Assembly (NCBI GenBank): GCA_039720395.1
Contig: CM077824.1
Location: 29,417,675-29,481,674, forward strand
DNA length: 64,000 nt
Reading direction: 5' to 3'
From: Liquidambar formosana
Taxonomy: Eukaryota > Streptophyta > Magnoliopsida > Saxifragales > Altingiaceae
A program made the position numbers and the translations under genes. A model generated the notes under the pieces. The model ran no database searches. It was not told the DNA's origin and saw nothing but the letters and a program-made list of their open reading frames with translations. Positions 23,218 to 34,563 of this stretch are shown here, piece after piece (within the stretch, counting starts at the first letter, position 1; every line of letters begins with the position of its first letter).

Positions 23218-23793
23218 GTGAACCCACTGGGTCACACACTGATCATGTAAGATGAGCTTTAAAGTCTATGAGAGAAAGGGTATAAGTGAATAAAGAAAGG
23301 TTCTTTAAGGCCAAATTTATATATGATATAATTAAGAGGGGTTATTGTGTAATTAATAGTAATTACACAAAACCCTAAGTGGGTTCTCCCTCATAGTCGA
23401 CCCCCCCTTGGTGGGCTATATATATGTAGTGTGATGTGATGACATCACAACAAGTTCAACTCCCAAAAGGGCTGGTTGAAATTCCAGCCTCCTTCTCTTT
23501 TTCTCCTCTCTTCTCTTACACTAGTAACAACAAGGAAAATGTGGAAAGGACTTGAAACTCTAACTAGGTGTGGATACCGTTGGAGGTAGCACACTTGGGC
23601 TGCTCATTCACCGCTGTCCGGAATCAAAGCTTGGAGCAAAAAGGAGAAGACAAAAATTCTGTAAGTGTTCTAACCCTCTTTGTAGTTAGGGTTTGATTTT
23701 GTGTTATGCATAGTTAGATTCATGGGCTGTGGAATCAAAGGAAAAATTTTTATATTCCGTACTTCTATTTTTCCTCTTGTATGATTCCTAACA
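23218..23793 (+). repeat. CopB 3' LTR, second piece
   Basis: Continues from 21552 (shared GTGAA) and ends GATTCCTAACA at 23793. It is followed by TGTAC, the expected right copy of the CopB target duplication. Confidence 0.92.
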
Positions 23794-24070
23794 TGTACCC
23801 TAGAGGCAAAATGATTGGAACTTGCTTATGAAGCAATAGACAAGGAGTTGTCTTCTTATTGTGGGTTAGAAGCCAAGAAACTAACATATGAGGCTTCTAG
23901 GTCACAATGAGACCCCAATCCCCATTAGGAATGAGATTCCTGAATTCTATTAGAGGGAGTATGGAATTTGATAAAATAGTGGGAGGTACCATATGATTAA
24001 AGACCCGATCATTATGGATTAAAAATTAAATCTAATTCTCTATTTTATTTTCTATATGTAGTTCACTAAA
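23794..24070 (+). other. CopC leader, gag-proximal end
   Basis: Matches the last 277 bases of the CopD leader, including one copy of the 20-bp repeat (23874-23893, one mismatch). The other two repeats lie beyond the CopB insertion. Confidence 0.85.
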
Positions 24071-24891
24071 ATGGCTCACCTCAACCCGTTATCCAAAATA
24101 TTGGACACCAACCGTTTGACTGGACCAAATTATTTTGACTGGCTAAGGAATTTGAAAATTGTTTTAACTTTCAAAAAGATTACCTACACACTTAATAGCC
24201 CACTTCCTGAGGCTCCGGCTGAGGCTGCAACTCAACAGGATAAAGACGCTTATCAGAAGTGCATGGACGACGACCTAAAGGCAAGATGCTATATGATGGC
24301 ATCCATGAGCCCTGAGCTTCAGAAGCAACATGAGTCCATGAGGAGTGCTCTCGATATCTTTCTCTACTTATAAGAGTTGTATGGGGAGCAAAGTAGGACC
24401 GCTAAGTATAATATTGTCAAGGATCTATTCAAGGCAAGGATGAATGAGGATTCATCCGTGACGGATCATACCTTGAAATGATCAACCATATCGAGCAGCT
24501 TGAGAAGCTTGATGTGATCATTGAAGCCGATATGTGTTCAGACATTATTCTGCAGTCCCTTCTTGATTCATTTGGGTCATTCATTATGAATTTTCATGTG
24601 AACAAGCTTGAGCCCACTCTCCTAGAGTTGCACAATTTGCTCAAGATGACTAAGGAGACGATGAAGAAGGGGAAAGGTTCTTTGCTCGCATTTGATGGAA
24701 CTCCTACTTCCAAAGCCAAGCCCAAGCCCAAAGGCAAGGGCACAGGCAAGGGTAAGAGTACCCAAGGAAAGAAGAAGAAGAACTTAAAGCAAAAAGGAGG
24801 CGTAAAGAAAGGTAATGCTAATAAGGCTAAAGGAACCTGTTTTCACTGCAGCAAGGATAGGTACTGGAAACGTAACTGCCGGGAGTATCTG
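24071..24891 (+). pseudogene. CopC Gag (near full length, one stop and one frameshift)
   Basis: Starts MAHLNPLSKILDTNRL. It contains the whole Gag core missing in CopA (motifs KDLFKARMNE, DIILQSL, FHVNKLEP), then a lysine-glycine-rich linker and the zinc knuckle CFHCSKDRYWKRNC, in which the second Cys-flanked residues and one Gly are altered. A TAA stop interrupts at 24371-24373, at the same codon as in CopE. A single-base deletion near 24475 shifts the frame. CopD is inserted immediately after the knuckle, and the frame resumes at 34569. Confidence 0.88.
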
Positions 24892-26548
24892 TGTTAGGAT
24901 TATGCCCTAGAGCCAATCATAGAGATGATTGTTTAGGGATTAGGAACAATCATTTGATTTCATTTATGTATGTCACATTTATTATTGATTTAATAAAAGG
25001 GCTTATTCTATTATGTTTATATGCATCATTTATATTTACATAATATGTCCATGGAGTTAGAGTTGAGAATATGGAATTACAAAGAGTTGTAATTTTGAAA
25101 CTATAGATATATCTCTGTACTAAACTCCTTAAGCATTCCTAGTTGAAGGTTCACTATGATGGACAGTAATGAACCATAGGACTAGCACTTGTTAGGTTGA
25201 CTCTATAGGAGGATAGCCAGTCTCAAGCTATTTGTGTGGAGACACTACAACCAACAAGTGGGTGCCTATTATAAGAATAGGTACACTGAATGTGACCAAA
25301 GATATGAGATAAACTGAATGGAGTTTTATCCTGCCTGTCAATCAGTTTCTCATTGTTATAGTGGTACAAGTAATCCTTAGACCTGAGACACCATAGTTGC
25401 CTTATGCATGTAGCTTTAGAAGTTTGATAACACTAAGTGCAGATCCTATTCAGGGGTCTGCAAAGGTGTTCATTGGCCCTACTGCTATGTGTATGAAGGC
25501 ATGTGAGTGATCAACAAGGGATCCATCACTCTCAGGAAAAAGAGAGAGAATGTCTCATATAGCATTCATAATATAACTCATTAAATCCATGGCCATGGTA
25601 GGATGAATATGAAAAGAGTTTCATGAGTTCATCAATGAGTTGATATCTATGAATGAGTATAAAGTAATTGAACTAGGGACTTGACAGACTTCCATGTCCT
25701 ATTAGTTCAATTGGAGACATTGTGTTGAAGGAAGGATGCAATTGTAACCTATAAACTATAACAGAAGGGTTCTTTGTAAATGACTATTCACCTCATTAAG
25801 GACCACACCATGAGCCATATGCTAGGTGTTACTCATGGTTAGTAGAAGCCCTAATTGATATAAGTGAGTTATAATCAATTAGGGAATTGGAAGGAGTTCC
25901 AATTAGACCCTAAATGGAAAGAGTTCCATTGTGCACACCTCGTGCTATTCCTACTACTTAATGATGTGAACCCAATGGTCACACACTGATCATGCAAGAA
26001 GGGCTTTAAAGTCTATGAGAGAAAGGGTTTTAGTGAATAAAGAATAGTTCTTTATAGGCCTATTTGTATTTGATACAAATAATAGGGGTTAATGTGCAAT
26101 TAAGTGTAATTACACATAACCCTATTAGGGTTTCTTCCCCATGGCCAGCCCCCTTTAGTGGGCTGCCTATATAAGTCACACTTATGTGTGACATGGTATA
26201 ATAGGCTTGCACAATAAACCCTAGCCGTCCAGCCCCTTGGAGGCTCTCTTCTCTCTCTCTCTCTTCTCCACCTCTAGCAACAACAAGGAAGAAGAAAGAA
26301 AGGACTTGAAGCTCTAGCTAGGTGTGGATACCGTTGGAGGCAGCACACTTGGGCTGCTCATTCACCGCTGTCCGGAATCAAAGCTTGGAGCAAAAAGGAG
26401 AAGACAAAAATTCTGTAAGTGTTCTAACCCTCTTTGTAGTTAGGGTTTGATTTTGTGTTATGCATAGTTAGATTCATGGGATTGGGAATCGTAGGAAAAA
26501 TTTTTATATTCCGTACTTCTATTTTTCCCTCTTGTTCGATTCCCAACA
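24892..26548 (+). repeat. CopD 5' LTR
   Basis: 1657 bp, TGTTAGGATTATGCCC to GATTCCCAACA, with TATATAAG at 26168-26175 and a CT repeat at about 26246-26264. Confidence 0.96.
26168..26175 (+). promoter_or_regulatory. TATA box in the CopD 5' LTR
   Basis: TATATAAG just upstream of the inverted repeat TCACAcTTATGTGTGA, about 380 bp from the LTR end. It corresponds to the CopA site on the other strand. Confidence 0.65.
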
Positions 26549-26549
26549 G

Positions 26550-26563
26550 TGGTATCAGAGCCA
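26550..26563 (+). other. CopD primer binding site, initiator tRNA-Met type
   Basis: TGGTATCAGAGCCA, one base after the LTR; complementary to the 3' end of plant initiator tRNA-Met. Confidence 0.92.
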
Positions 26564-28054
26564 TGATTATGCATAATACAAAATACATATGGGCTGGTAA
26601 TTATGGTGTAGTTGAATGATTCAAAAATCTGGAAAATTTTTTCTGCATAATTGGTTTTCCTCCATGGATGAACCTAGGGTTTGGAACCCTAGGTCAATTC
26701 TCTTCTACTCCTCTTCTAATTGATGGTTAAGTGTATCCATGGATGCAATAGGTTGCATAGGGTTTGAGTTTGGAGAAGAAGAATAAGGAAACTAGGGTTT
26801 TATAAAACTGTTATGAACAGTTTTCATGGTTGCCATGAAAAACCGTCATCTTGTTTTGCCTGCCGAATTCAGAGTTCTTCTCCAAAATTTTCGAGCCATA
26901 TATGGTTAGAAAGCTCTTTGAATAAGCTTTCCAACCCAACAAACGGTGCGTCAATCCGAGTTCTGTAGTGAAAGTTATGAATTTTTTACTACAGGCTGTC
27001 TGGAAAGACAGTTTTGCTCGGGAATGATGCAATAGCCACAACTTTGAGTTATTGATGGAGATCAAAGGCATGGCAATGGTTGCCACCACTTGGGTTATGT
27101 TCTAGACATGGTAGGGAAAGGTTCCCAAGCATTTAGATGCATCATAATTGGATTAAGATGCTAGAATAGAAGGAAGAAGGAGAAGAGCACCATGGAGGCT
27201 GAATCTGGGTTTTAGAACCCTAAGGTTCTTGCAATTAATTCTAATTAAAGCTGCTGTATTTATGATGGAAGATCATCGTAGGATCATTATATATCATGTG
27301 TATATGATTTTCTTTAAGTTTCAAAAAGGTTTTGATGGAAAAAGATTCAAAAAGTTTGAAAATTTTTCATGAACAGCATAGCAGATTTTCTCTGCAGAAA
27401 AGTCATCAATGGAGTTTTGATTAGAACTTGAGTTAGGGAACTCCAAATTGCATGAAACAATTGCATTAGTTTCCTAAGACATGTAGGATACTGGGAAAAT
27501 TTGTTTGGTAGCCTAATTCATTCATCTTGCTGGGTTTTAAATCAATTTCTGACCATGGACAGTGTGCTGTCAAATTCTGGGCAGCCTACTGTTGTTTTAA
27601 TTGTTTAGAACAATTGGTGATGATTTGATCATCCAAACCTCTTCTATTAGCTTAGTATTTCATGTAGGGACATGATACAAAAGCTGGTTTCAATGGAGGA
27701 GTCGAATTGATAAGGATTTAGAAGCTATTGTGACCTTCAAGGTCTGCAACAATGGCTCCAGCAATGGGTTTTGGAAACCCTGATTGTTCTTGATGATGGC
27801 AGCCACTTCCACCACTTCTTACGTGTCCAGAGGCTTGTCCCACACCCCTAGGATGTTCTCCCATGACTGGCCATGGCCTCCCACAGTCGTTGGTGGCCAT
27901 GGCAGCCTAGGCAAGCTCAGGCAGCCCCCTGGTAGTGACGGCTGCATAGAGTTAAGGATGAAACCCTAATTTTGAGTTAATGATGAAACCCTAATTTCAT
28001 TATGGCATTAATTAAAACCCTAATTGGAATATTAATTACCTTAATTAAGAGTTA

Positions 28055-28270
28055 ATGATTGGTCATTAAATGACCAATCATGGTTATTAATTGTAAGGGC
28101 ATAATTAATACCATTAATGATGTCTAGGGTTAGGGTTTTGATGACCCAAATTAGTGTAATTAATTAAGGGTAATAAATACCCTATTTGGCATTAATTAAA
28201 CCCTAATCCCTTTTATTAAATACCGTATGAACCTAGGGTTTTAATGATTGGAAATTAAATGACCAATCAT
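28055..28270. repeat. Palindrome pair in the CopD leader
   Basis: ATGATTGGTCATTaAATGACCAATCAT at 28055-28081 and an imperfect second copy at about 28244-28270. Same pair and spacing as in CopA. Confidence 0.75.
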
Positions 28271-28861
28271 AAGGCATTTAATGATTAGGGCTTGCATTTA
28301 GGGTTTAGGGTTTTAGGAAACCCTAATACACTAATTCATCATTTAATTGATTTTATTTAATTCCCATGTTAATTATTTAATTAATATTGATTAATTTTAT
28401 AATGTTTTAAATGGTTTAAAACACAATTAGGGATTAAATTAAAAATCTGGAAATTCTTAATTAAATGAAATTGTTTTGTTTAATTAAGGAAACCCTAATA
28501 TTGGATATTAGAGTTATTTTAGGAAACTTTACATGTTTTCTATTAATTTGATTAATTGAAACTAAATGTCTTAAATGTTAAGACTTTATTTAATTCTGGA
28601 TATTTTGTTAAAACCTAATAAGATTAGGATGCATTAATGAGATTAATGTAAATCATTCAAGAGAATTACCATAAAGCCCATATGTTTTAATGCTTACAGT
28701 TTTTCTTTACATTATGCAATGAGATTGTATGTATGTGTTTGGATGATGATTGTGGACTATACCCCTTAAACCAATTGTGATTGGCCGTCTTATGAATGGG
28801 TTGTAATAATTTTTCAAGAGTTGTAATTTTATTAAGGTGATGTAATTTATTTGGGGTTTGC

Positions 28862-29053
28862 ATGCCACCTTCCCTCTCCCTCTCTCTCTATCATTCTCTT
28901 ATGTACCCCACATTCCCCTTATGTATCCCTTTCTTTAAATTATGTAAATGCTATGTAATCGAGAGCGCACTAAGGAGCATGGTGGACCCAAAGGAGCATG
29001 ATAGAGCCCAACAAGCCAATGGTGGAGACCATCAAGCCAAGGGAGCAGATTGA
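28862..29053 (+). CDS. Short open frame in the CopD leader (63 codons, function unknown)
   Basis: Starts MPPSLSLSLYHSLMYP and ends GGDHQAKGAD; same length and position as the CopA frame at 10117-10308. It survives in an element whose gag-pol is completely decayed, which argues that the leader sequence, or this frame, is under selection or recently copied. Confidence 0.35.
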   Translation: MPPSLSLSLYHSLMYPTFPLCIPFFKLCKCYVIESALRSMVDPKEHDRAQQANGGDHQAKGAD

Positions 29054-29629
29054 AGGACTTGAAAGCTTAGAGAAGTTTTTCAAGAAAGCATGCATGTTAC
29101 GAATGGTTTATTTTACGATCACCTACACCCACCTTAGACCTTGGATTCAATCTATTGGCTTGGATTGAATCCTCTCAAAGTCCATAATCATCATAGTGGG
29201 AGCTTTAATTTATGAGATAATTGTATTAGCTCCAATACCATAGTTTGGTATATGTTACCTATTCACTTAGGGACTAATATCAAAATATGGTACTTTATAT
29301 ATGTTGATATATAATAGCATGGGATGTATGATTTATAATAGCATGAGATGTATGATTATAAATAGCATAATTTATATGTTTAAATTTTGATACATAGGAT
29401 GCATGTTAATTTGATGAGACCCTTTAAAACCCCTCTTATTTAATATTAAGTTGAAAATGGAGAAGTCATTGGGGAATGAATTCTTCATTGCCTTCCATCA
29501 TTATAGGATCATCTAACGTCCCTTAATGTGGGTACCTGGCTGTAGACATGTAGGAGCTACCCATATTAAAGACATTACTTGAAACTATCACATATGTAGA
29601 TATCACAGGGTGCCTAAGCTGGTATATAC

Positions 29630-29834
29630 CAAGAAACTAACATGTGAGGTATATATTTGGTGAAACATACCTGTGTGAATGATGGGCTTAACTTAACTAG
29701 GGAAGTATTCCAAGAAACTAACATGTGAGGAGTATGTACCCTAGAGGCAAAACGATTGGAATTTGCTTATGAAGCAATAGACAAAGAGTTGTCTTCTTAT
29801 TGTGGGTTAGAAGCCAAGAAACTAACATGTGAGG
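29630..29834 (+). repeat. Three spaced 20-bp leader repeats, CopD
   Basis: CAAGAAACTAACATGTGAGG at 29630-29649, 29711-29730 and 29815-29834, identical to the three CopA copies and with the same spacings. Confidence 0.9.
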
Positions 29835-29999
29835 CTTCTAGGTCACAGTGGGACCCCAATCCCCATTAGGAATGAGATTCCCGAATTCCATTAGAGGGTG
29901 TATGGAATTTAATAAAATAGTGGGAGGTACCATATGATTAAAGACCCAATCATTATGGATAAAAATGAAATCTAATTCTCTGTTTATGTAGATTACCTA

Positions 30000-32906
30000 A
30001 TTACTCACCTCAAAACCCCTATTTCCTAATATATAGGATATTGATAGTTTGACTAAACCCGATTTCTTTGATTGACTTAGGAAATTGAGAATTATTCTCA
30101 ATTTCAAAAGATTGTTTATATGCTATTAGGCCTTTTATTAAAGGCCCTCCATAAAACATCCTAAGAAGAAAAAGACACTATGCGCAATTGGCATCTTGTT
30201 GCCATGCTATATGATAGTATTGATGACTAATGAGCTTCAGAAGCAAAATTAGTCAATGCAAGTGCCTTTGATGTCCTACATCACATACAAAGGTTGTATA
30301 GTGAGTAAAATAATACTATAAAGTATAGTACTTGTAAAGGACTTCTTCTGGACTAGGATGTAATAAAAGTTGTTTATTAATAATCATTCTTTTGAAAAAT
30401 GATTAATCACATAGAATAGCTTGAGAAGCTAGATGTGATTTAAAATGGAAGCATAGAGGAAAGCAAGTCTTGAAAAGTCAAAGACAAAGAAATATAATTA
30501 TTTTGTAGTAAACATAAGGTATTGTAAAGGAAACTTGATAAAGTATCAGTCTTCCTAGAAGAACTAAACTTTTGAAGTTTTGGTTCATGCTCTAAACTAA
30601 ATTGTTGGTTAGTTCTGCTTCTTGGTTTTTGGATTCTAGTGTAATCTAAATCGAAGCAGAAAGTTAAGTAGATAATAAGTTACCTTTAAAAATTTTAATA
30701 GAGCAAGAGTTGCTAGATTAATTTTGGGAACTTATTTCTTAACTAGGTCATTTAAGACATTCTAGAAATTTGATTTCTGAATTTAAATGACTAATTAGAG
30801 CGAATGCAACGTATTCTGAAAATACAAGAGATGTAGAGACTCTCATTTAAATGTAACGATTATGACTTGGTTATGAGATGACCAAACCCATCTTTTACTT
30901 AGTGAAGTGAAAGAGTTACATTTATAATTTGACTAATACATTGTGATGTATATAGTCATGTAGAGTATGCATTCAATTACAGTAGACTCATCTTAGAATA
31001 CCATAGCTCAATGGTGAATCTAAAAGAACGAATTGAACCCTATTAAGATATGGTTTGATCCATGATGAGTTTTACTAATGTATGCATCTAGGATATACCT
31101 TAAAATTGCTACATATTGATAATTTAGGATTCACTCCAGTTTTGTCCCAATTATATCAGATATGATATGGGAAGAAGCCCAACTTAAAGAAGTTAAGGCT
31201 TGGGCTTGTGCTACGTTTGTCTGGAAACATAATATAGACAATCTGGAAATAAGGTCAAGTAAGTGTTGAATTGTGGTATATCCCAAAAGTGGTTGGGATA
31301 GTATTTCTATTACTCTAATGAACAAAAGTTGTCCATTAGGATGTTTGCTGGATTTTCTTGAGAAAGAGTTCATTCAAGAAAGATGCAAAAGTAGATAGAA
31401 TTTATAGAATTGTCTGTAAAGCCACAAATGAACAAAGATCCAACCCTTGTCCCTGTTGAGACAAAAACCCTTAACTACACTACAATCTTTTCATAGATCA
31501 AATTGGATATTTCTTAACATAAGAGAGATATTGTATCTCTACTAGAATGCGAAAGAATTGTTCTTTGATGATAAAGATCATCAAGATAATCCTATTGATT
31601 ATGACTAGACGATGTTTCACATTAACTCGAGAAATGACTAAGAGTCATTAAATCCAATATGGATAGGTAGAGACCTAAAAGGCTTGGCTATTTAAGAATG
31701 TTTTCAACATAGGCAAAAAGTTGTCTATAAAGAAACTTGTTTGATAATAGTTATGCTGAAATCCATTTGGATCTTGTTATCTATAAACACACATTTTGAA
31801 TATGAGATATGTCAAAAAGGATATAAAGATGTTATATCAAATGGTGAAAAACCATAAAAGTTTGTAAGTTATAGAAGTCTATTAATAGACTACAAGGTTC
31901 TCATAATTAGAACATCTATAAAGTTGAAGTAATCAAATTGTTTGATTTCTCTCATTGTATAGATGGACCATGAGTGTATAAAAGGTTAGTGGGAGTGCGA
32001 TCGTTTTTCTTTATCCTATCAATAAGATGACATCCTAATCATTATGAATGATATATAAATGTTATCTAATGTGAAGTTTTAGTTTTTGAGAAAAACTTCT
32101 TCATGAAAGATTTGGTAGAAGCATCCAACAAGATCTATAGAGATAGATCATATAGATTGCTAAGTATCTCCAAGTCATTAAACATAGTTAAAATGTTGAA
32201 GGAGTTCAACATGGAGAATTCTAAGGGAGGTCTGATTTACTTCAGATAAGAATTCATTATTCAAGGGCATATGCCCTAGGATGACACAAGTAAGATTCTT
32301 AAAGTGTTAAGAAGCCTTATTTTACACTATGAATTGAACCTGATATCTATTATGTTGTAATTGTTACAAATAGTTATTAATCAATTCAAATTTGGAATAT
32401 TGGATTGTATATGGAAATTGTAAACTCATAGTAGATGGGTATATGGATTTGGATATAATCCATATGGGGTATATTTTATATTCACTTTAGTTGGTGAAAT
32501 ACTTAATGGAAGAACTGTATGAAAGATACAGTGGATTCCATTATTAAGGGTGAATTAATTGTCGCATTGTCTAGGAGACTGCTTGGATCTATAAGTTCAT
32601 TTAGAACTTAGAGTTGTTCCTTCCATTGAGTTGCCCACACCTTGTTTTGTGACAACAATGGGTCTATAGCTCAAGTATAGGAATCACGGTCTCATCAAAA
32701 GTCCAAACTCATAGAGTGACAATTCCAAGTGATTAGAGGAATCATTGGAAGAGGCAATAGACACATTACAGAAGATATTATCTACATAAGTTTTTGTAGA
32801 CCTACTGACTAAAGCTTTAAAACATAATTGGTTATGTCTAAGACCAACATCTTGAGAAGATAGGTATGCGATACATGGTCGATTGGCTTTAGTGCAAGTG
32901 GGAGAT
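30000..32906 (+). pseudogene. CopD gag-pol remnant, heavily degraded
   Basis: Traces of the whole polyprotein can be followed by eye. There is a gag start with the ATG lost (ATTACTCACCTC), an alignment of the IEQLEKLDV region near 30410, and protease-region traces near 30620. Integrase traces follow near 31000, RT near 31700-32050 and RNase H near 32450-32720. Frames change every few dozen codons and stops are frequent. It shares with CopC and CopE the lesion CATGCTCTAAACTAAAT (30587-30603) downstream of the knuckle. The contrast with nearly identical LTRs implies it was already dead when it last transposed. Confidence 0.88.
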
Positions 32907-34563
32907 TGTTAGGATTATGCCCTAGAGCCAATCATAGAGATGATTGTTTAGGGATTAGGAACAATCATTTGATTTCATTTATGTATGTCACATTTATTAT
33001 TGATTTAATAAAAGGGCTTATTCTATTATGTTTATATGCATCATTTATATTTACATAATATGTCCATGGAGTTAGAGTTGAGAATATGGAATTACAAAGA
33101 GTTGTAATTTTGAGACTATAGATATATCTCTGTACTAAACTCCTTAAGCATTCCTAGTTGAAGGTTCACTATGATGGACAGTAATGAACCATAGGACTAG
33201 CACTTGTTAGGTTGACTCTATAGGAGGATAGCTAGTCTCAAGCTATTTGTGTGGAGACACTACAACCAACAAGTGGGTGCCTATTATAAGAATAGGTACA
33301 CTGAATGTGACCAAAGATATGAGATAAACTGAATGGAGTTTTATCCTGCCTGTCAATCAGTTTCTCATTGTTATAGTGGTACAAGTAATCCTTAGACCTG
33401 AGACACCATAGTTGCCTTATGCATGTAGCTTTAGAAGTTTGATAACACTAAGTGCAGATCCTATTCAGGGGTCTGCAAAGGTGTTCATTGGCCCTACTGC
33501 TATGTGTATGAAGGCAAGTGAGTGATCAACAAGGGATCCATCACTCTCAGGAAAAAGAGAGAGAATGTCTCATATAGCATTCATAATATAACTCATTAAA
33601 TCCATGGCCATGGTAGGATGAATATGAAAAGAGTTTCATGAGTTCATCAATGAGTTGATATCTATGAATGAGTATAAAGTAATTGAACTAGGGACTTGAC
33701 AGACTTCCATGTCCTATTAGTTCAATTGGAGACATTGTGTTGAAGGAAGGATGCAATTGTAACCTATAAACTATAACAGAAGGGTTCTTTGTAAATGACT
33801 ATTCACCTCATTAAGGACCACACCATGAGCCATATGCTAGGTGTTACTCATGGTTAGTAGAAGCCCTAATTGATATAAGTGAGTTATAATCAATTAGGGA
33901 ATAGGAAGGAGTTCCAATTAGACCCTAAATGGAAAGAGTTCCATTGTGCACACCTTGTGCTATTCCTACTACTTAATGATGTGAACCCAATGGTCACACA
34001 CTGATCATGCAAGAAGGGCTTTAAAGTCTATGAGAGAAAGGGTTTTAGTGAATAAAGAATAGTTCTTTATAGGCCTATTTGTATTTGATACAAATAATAG
34101 GGGTTAATGTGCAATTAAGTGTAATTACACATAACCCTATTAGGGTTTCTTCCCCATGGCCAGCCCCCTTTAGTGGGCTACCTATATAAGTCACACTTAT
34201 GTGTGACATGGTATAATAGGCTTGCACAATAAACCCTAGCCGTCCAGCCCCTTGGAGGCTCTCTTTTCTCTCTCTCTCTTCTCCACCTCTAGCAACAACA
34301 AGGAAGAAGAAAGAAAGGACTTGAAGCTCTAGCTAGGTGTGGATACCGTTGGAGGCAGCACACTTGGGCTACTCATTCACCGCTGTCCGGAATCAAAGCT
34401 TGGAGCAAAAAGGAGAAGACAAAAATTCTGTAAGTGTTCTAACCCTCTTTGTAGTTAGGGTTTGATTTTGTGTTATGCATAGTTAGATTCATGGGATTGG
34501 GAATCGTAGGAAAAATTTTTATATTCTGCACTTCTATTTTTCCCTCTTGTTCGATTCCCAACA
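32907..34563 (+). repeat. CopD 3' LTR
   Basis: 1657 bp, preceded by PPT GTGCAAGTGGGAGAT (32892-32906). It ends GATTCCCAACA, followed by the ATCTG duplication. Confidence 0.96.

Larger units (their letters stand above)
17024..23793 (+). mobile_element. CopB: Ty1/Copia copy, 3' part (gag to 3' LTR)
   Basis: Begins within gag where Tat1 inserted; its own 5' LTR and leader lie beyond the left edge of the window. Pol runs to 20470, then PPT and 3' LTR (20471-21552 plus 23218-23793, split by a solo LTR). The sequence after 23793 is CopC leader, so CopB itself inserted in CopC. CopB shares the shortened Gag of CopA, so the two belong to one subfamily. Confidence 0.93.
26567..29999 (+). other. CopD untranslated leader (3.4 kb)
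   Basis: Colinear with the CopA leader, somewhat longer at the PBS side. It contains palindromes, telomere-like motifs on the complementary strand, the 63-codon frame and the three 20-bp repeats. The 60-codon antisense frame (27718-27900, minus) differs from its CopA counterpart at only a few residues. Confidence 0.85.
24892..34563 (+). mobile_element. CopD: full-structure Copia element with decayed interior (9,672 bp)
   Basis: LTRs of 1657 bp (24892-26548 and 32907-34563) differ at roughly ten positions by eye (about 0.6%). Target duplication ATCTG at 24887-24891 and 34564-34568. It has an intact PBS, leader and PPT but no usable coding frame. The host gag reading ([14 protein letters not shown]) becomes continuous when it is removed. 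Confidence 0.96.

Noticed and set aside
20471..26548. Considered a tandem array of Copia LTRs from unequal recombination
   Set aside because: Each LTR has its own target duplication or internal neighbour, and host sequence resumes across each, so nested insertion explains it.
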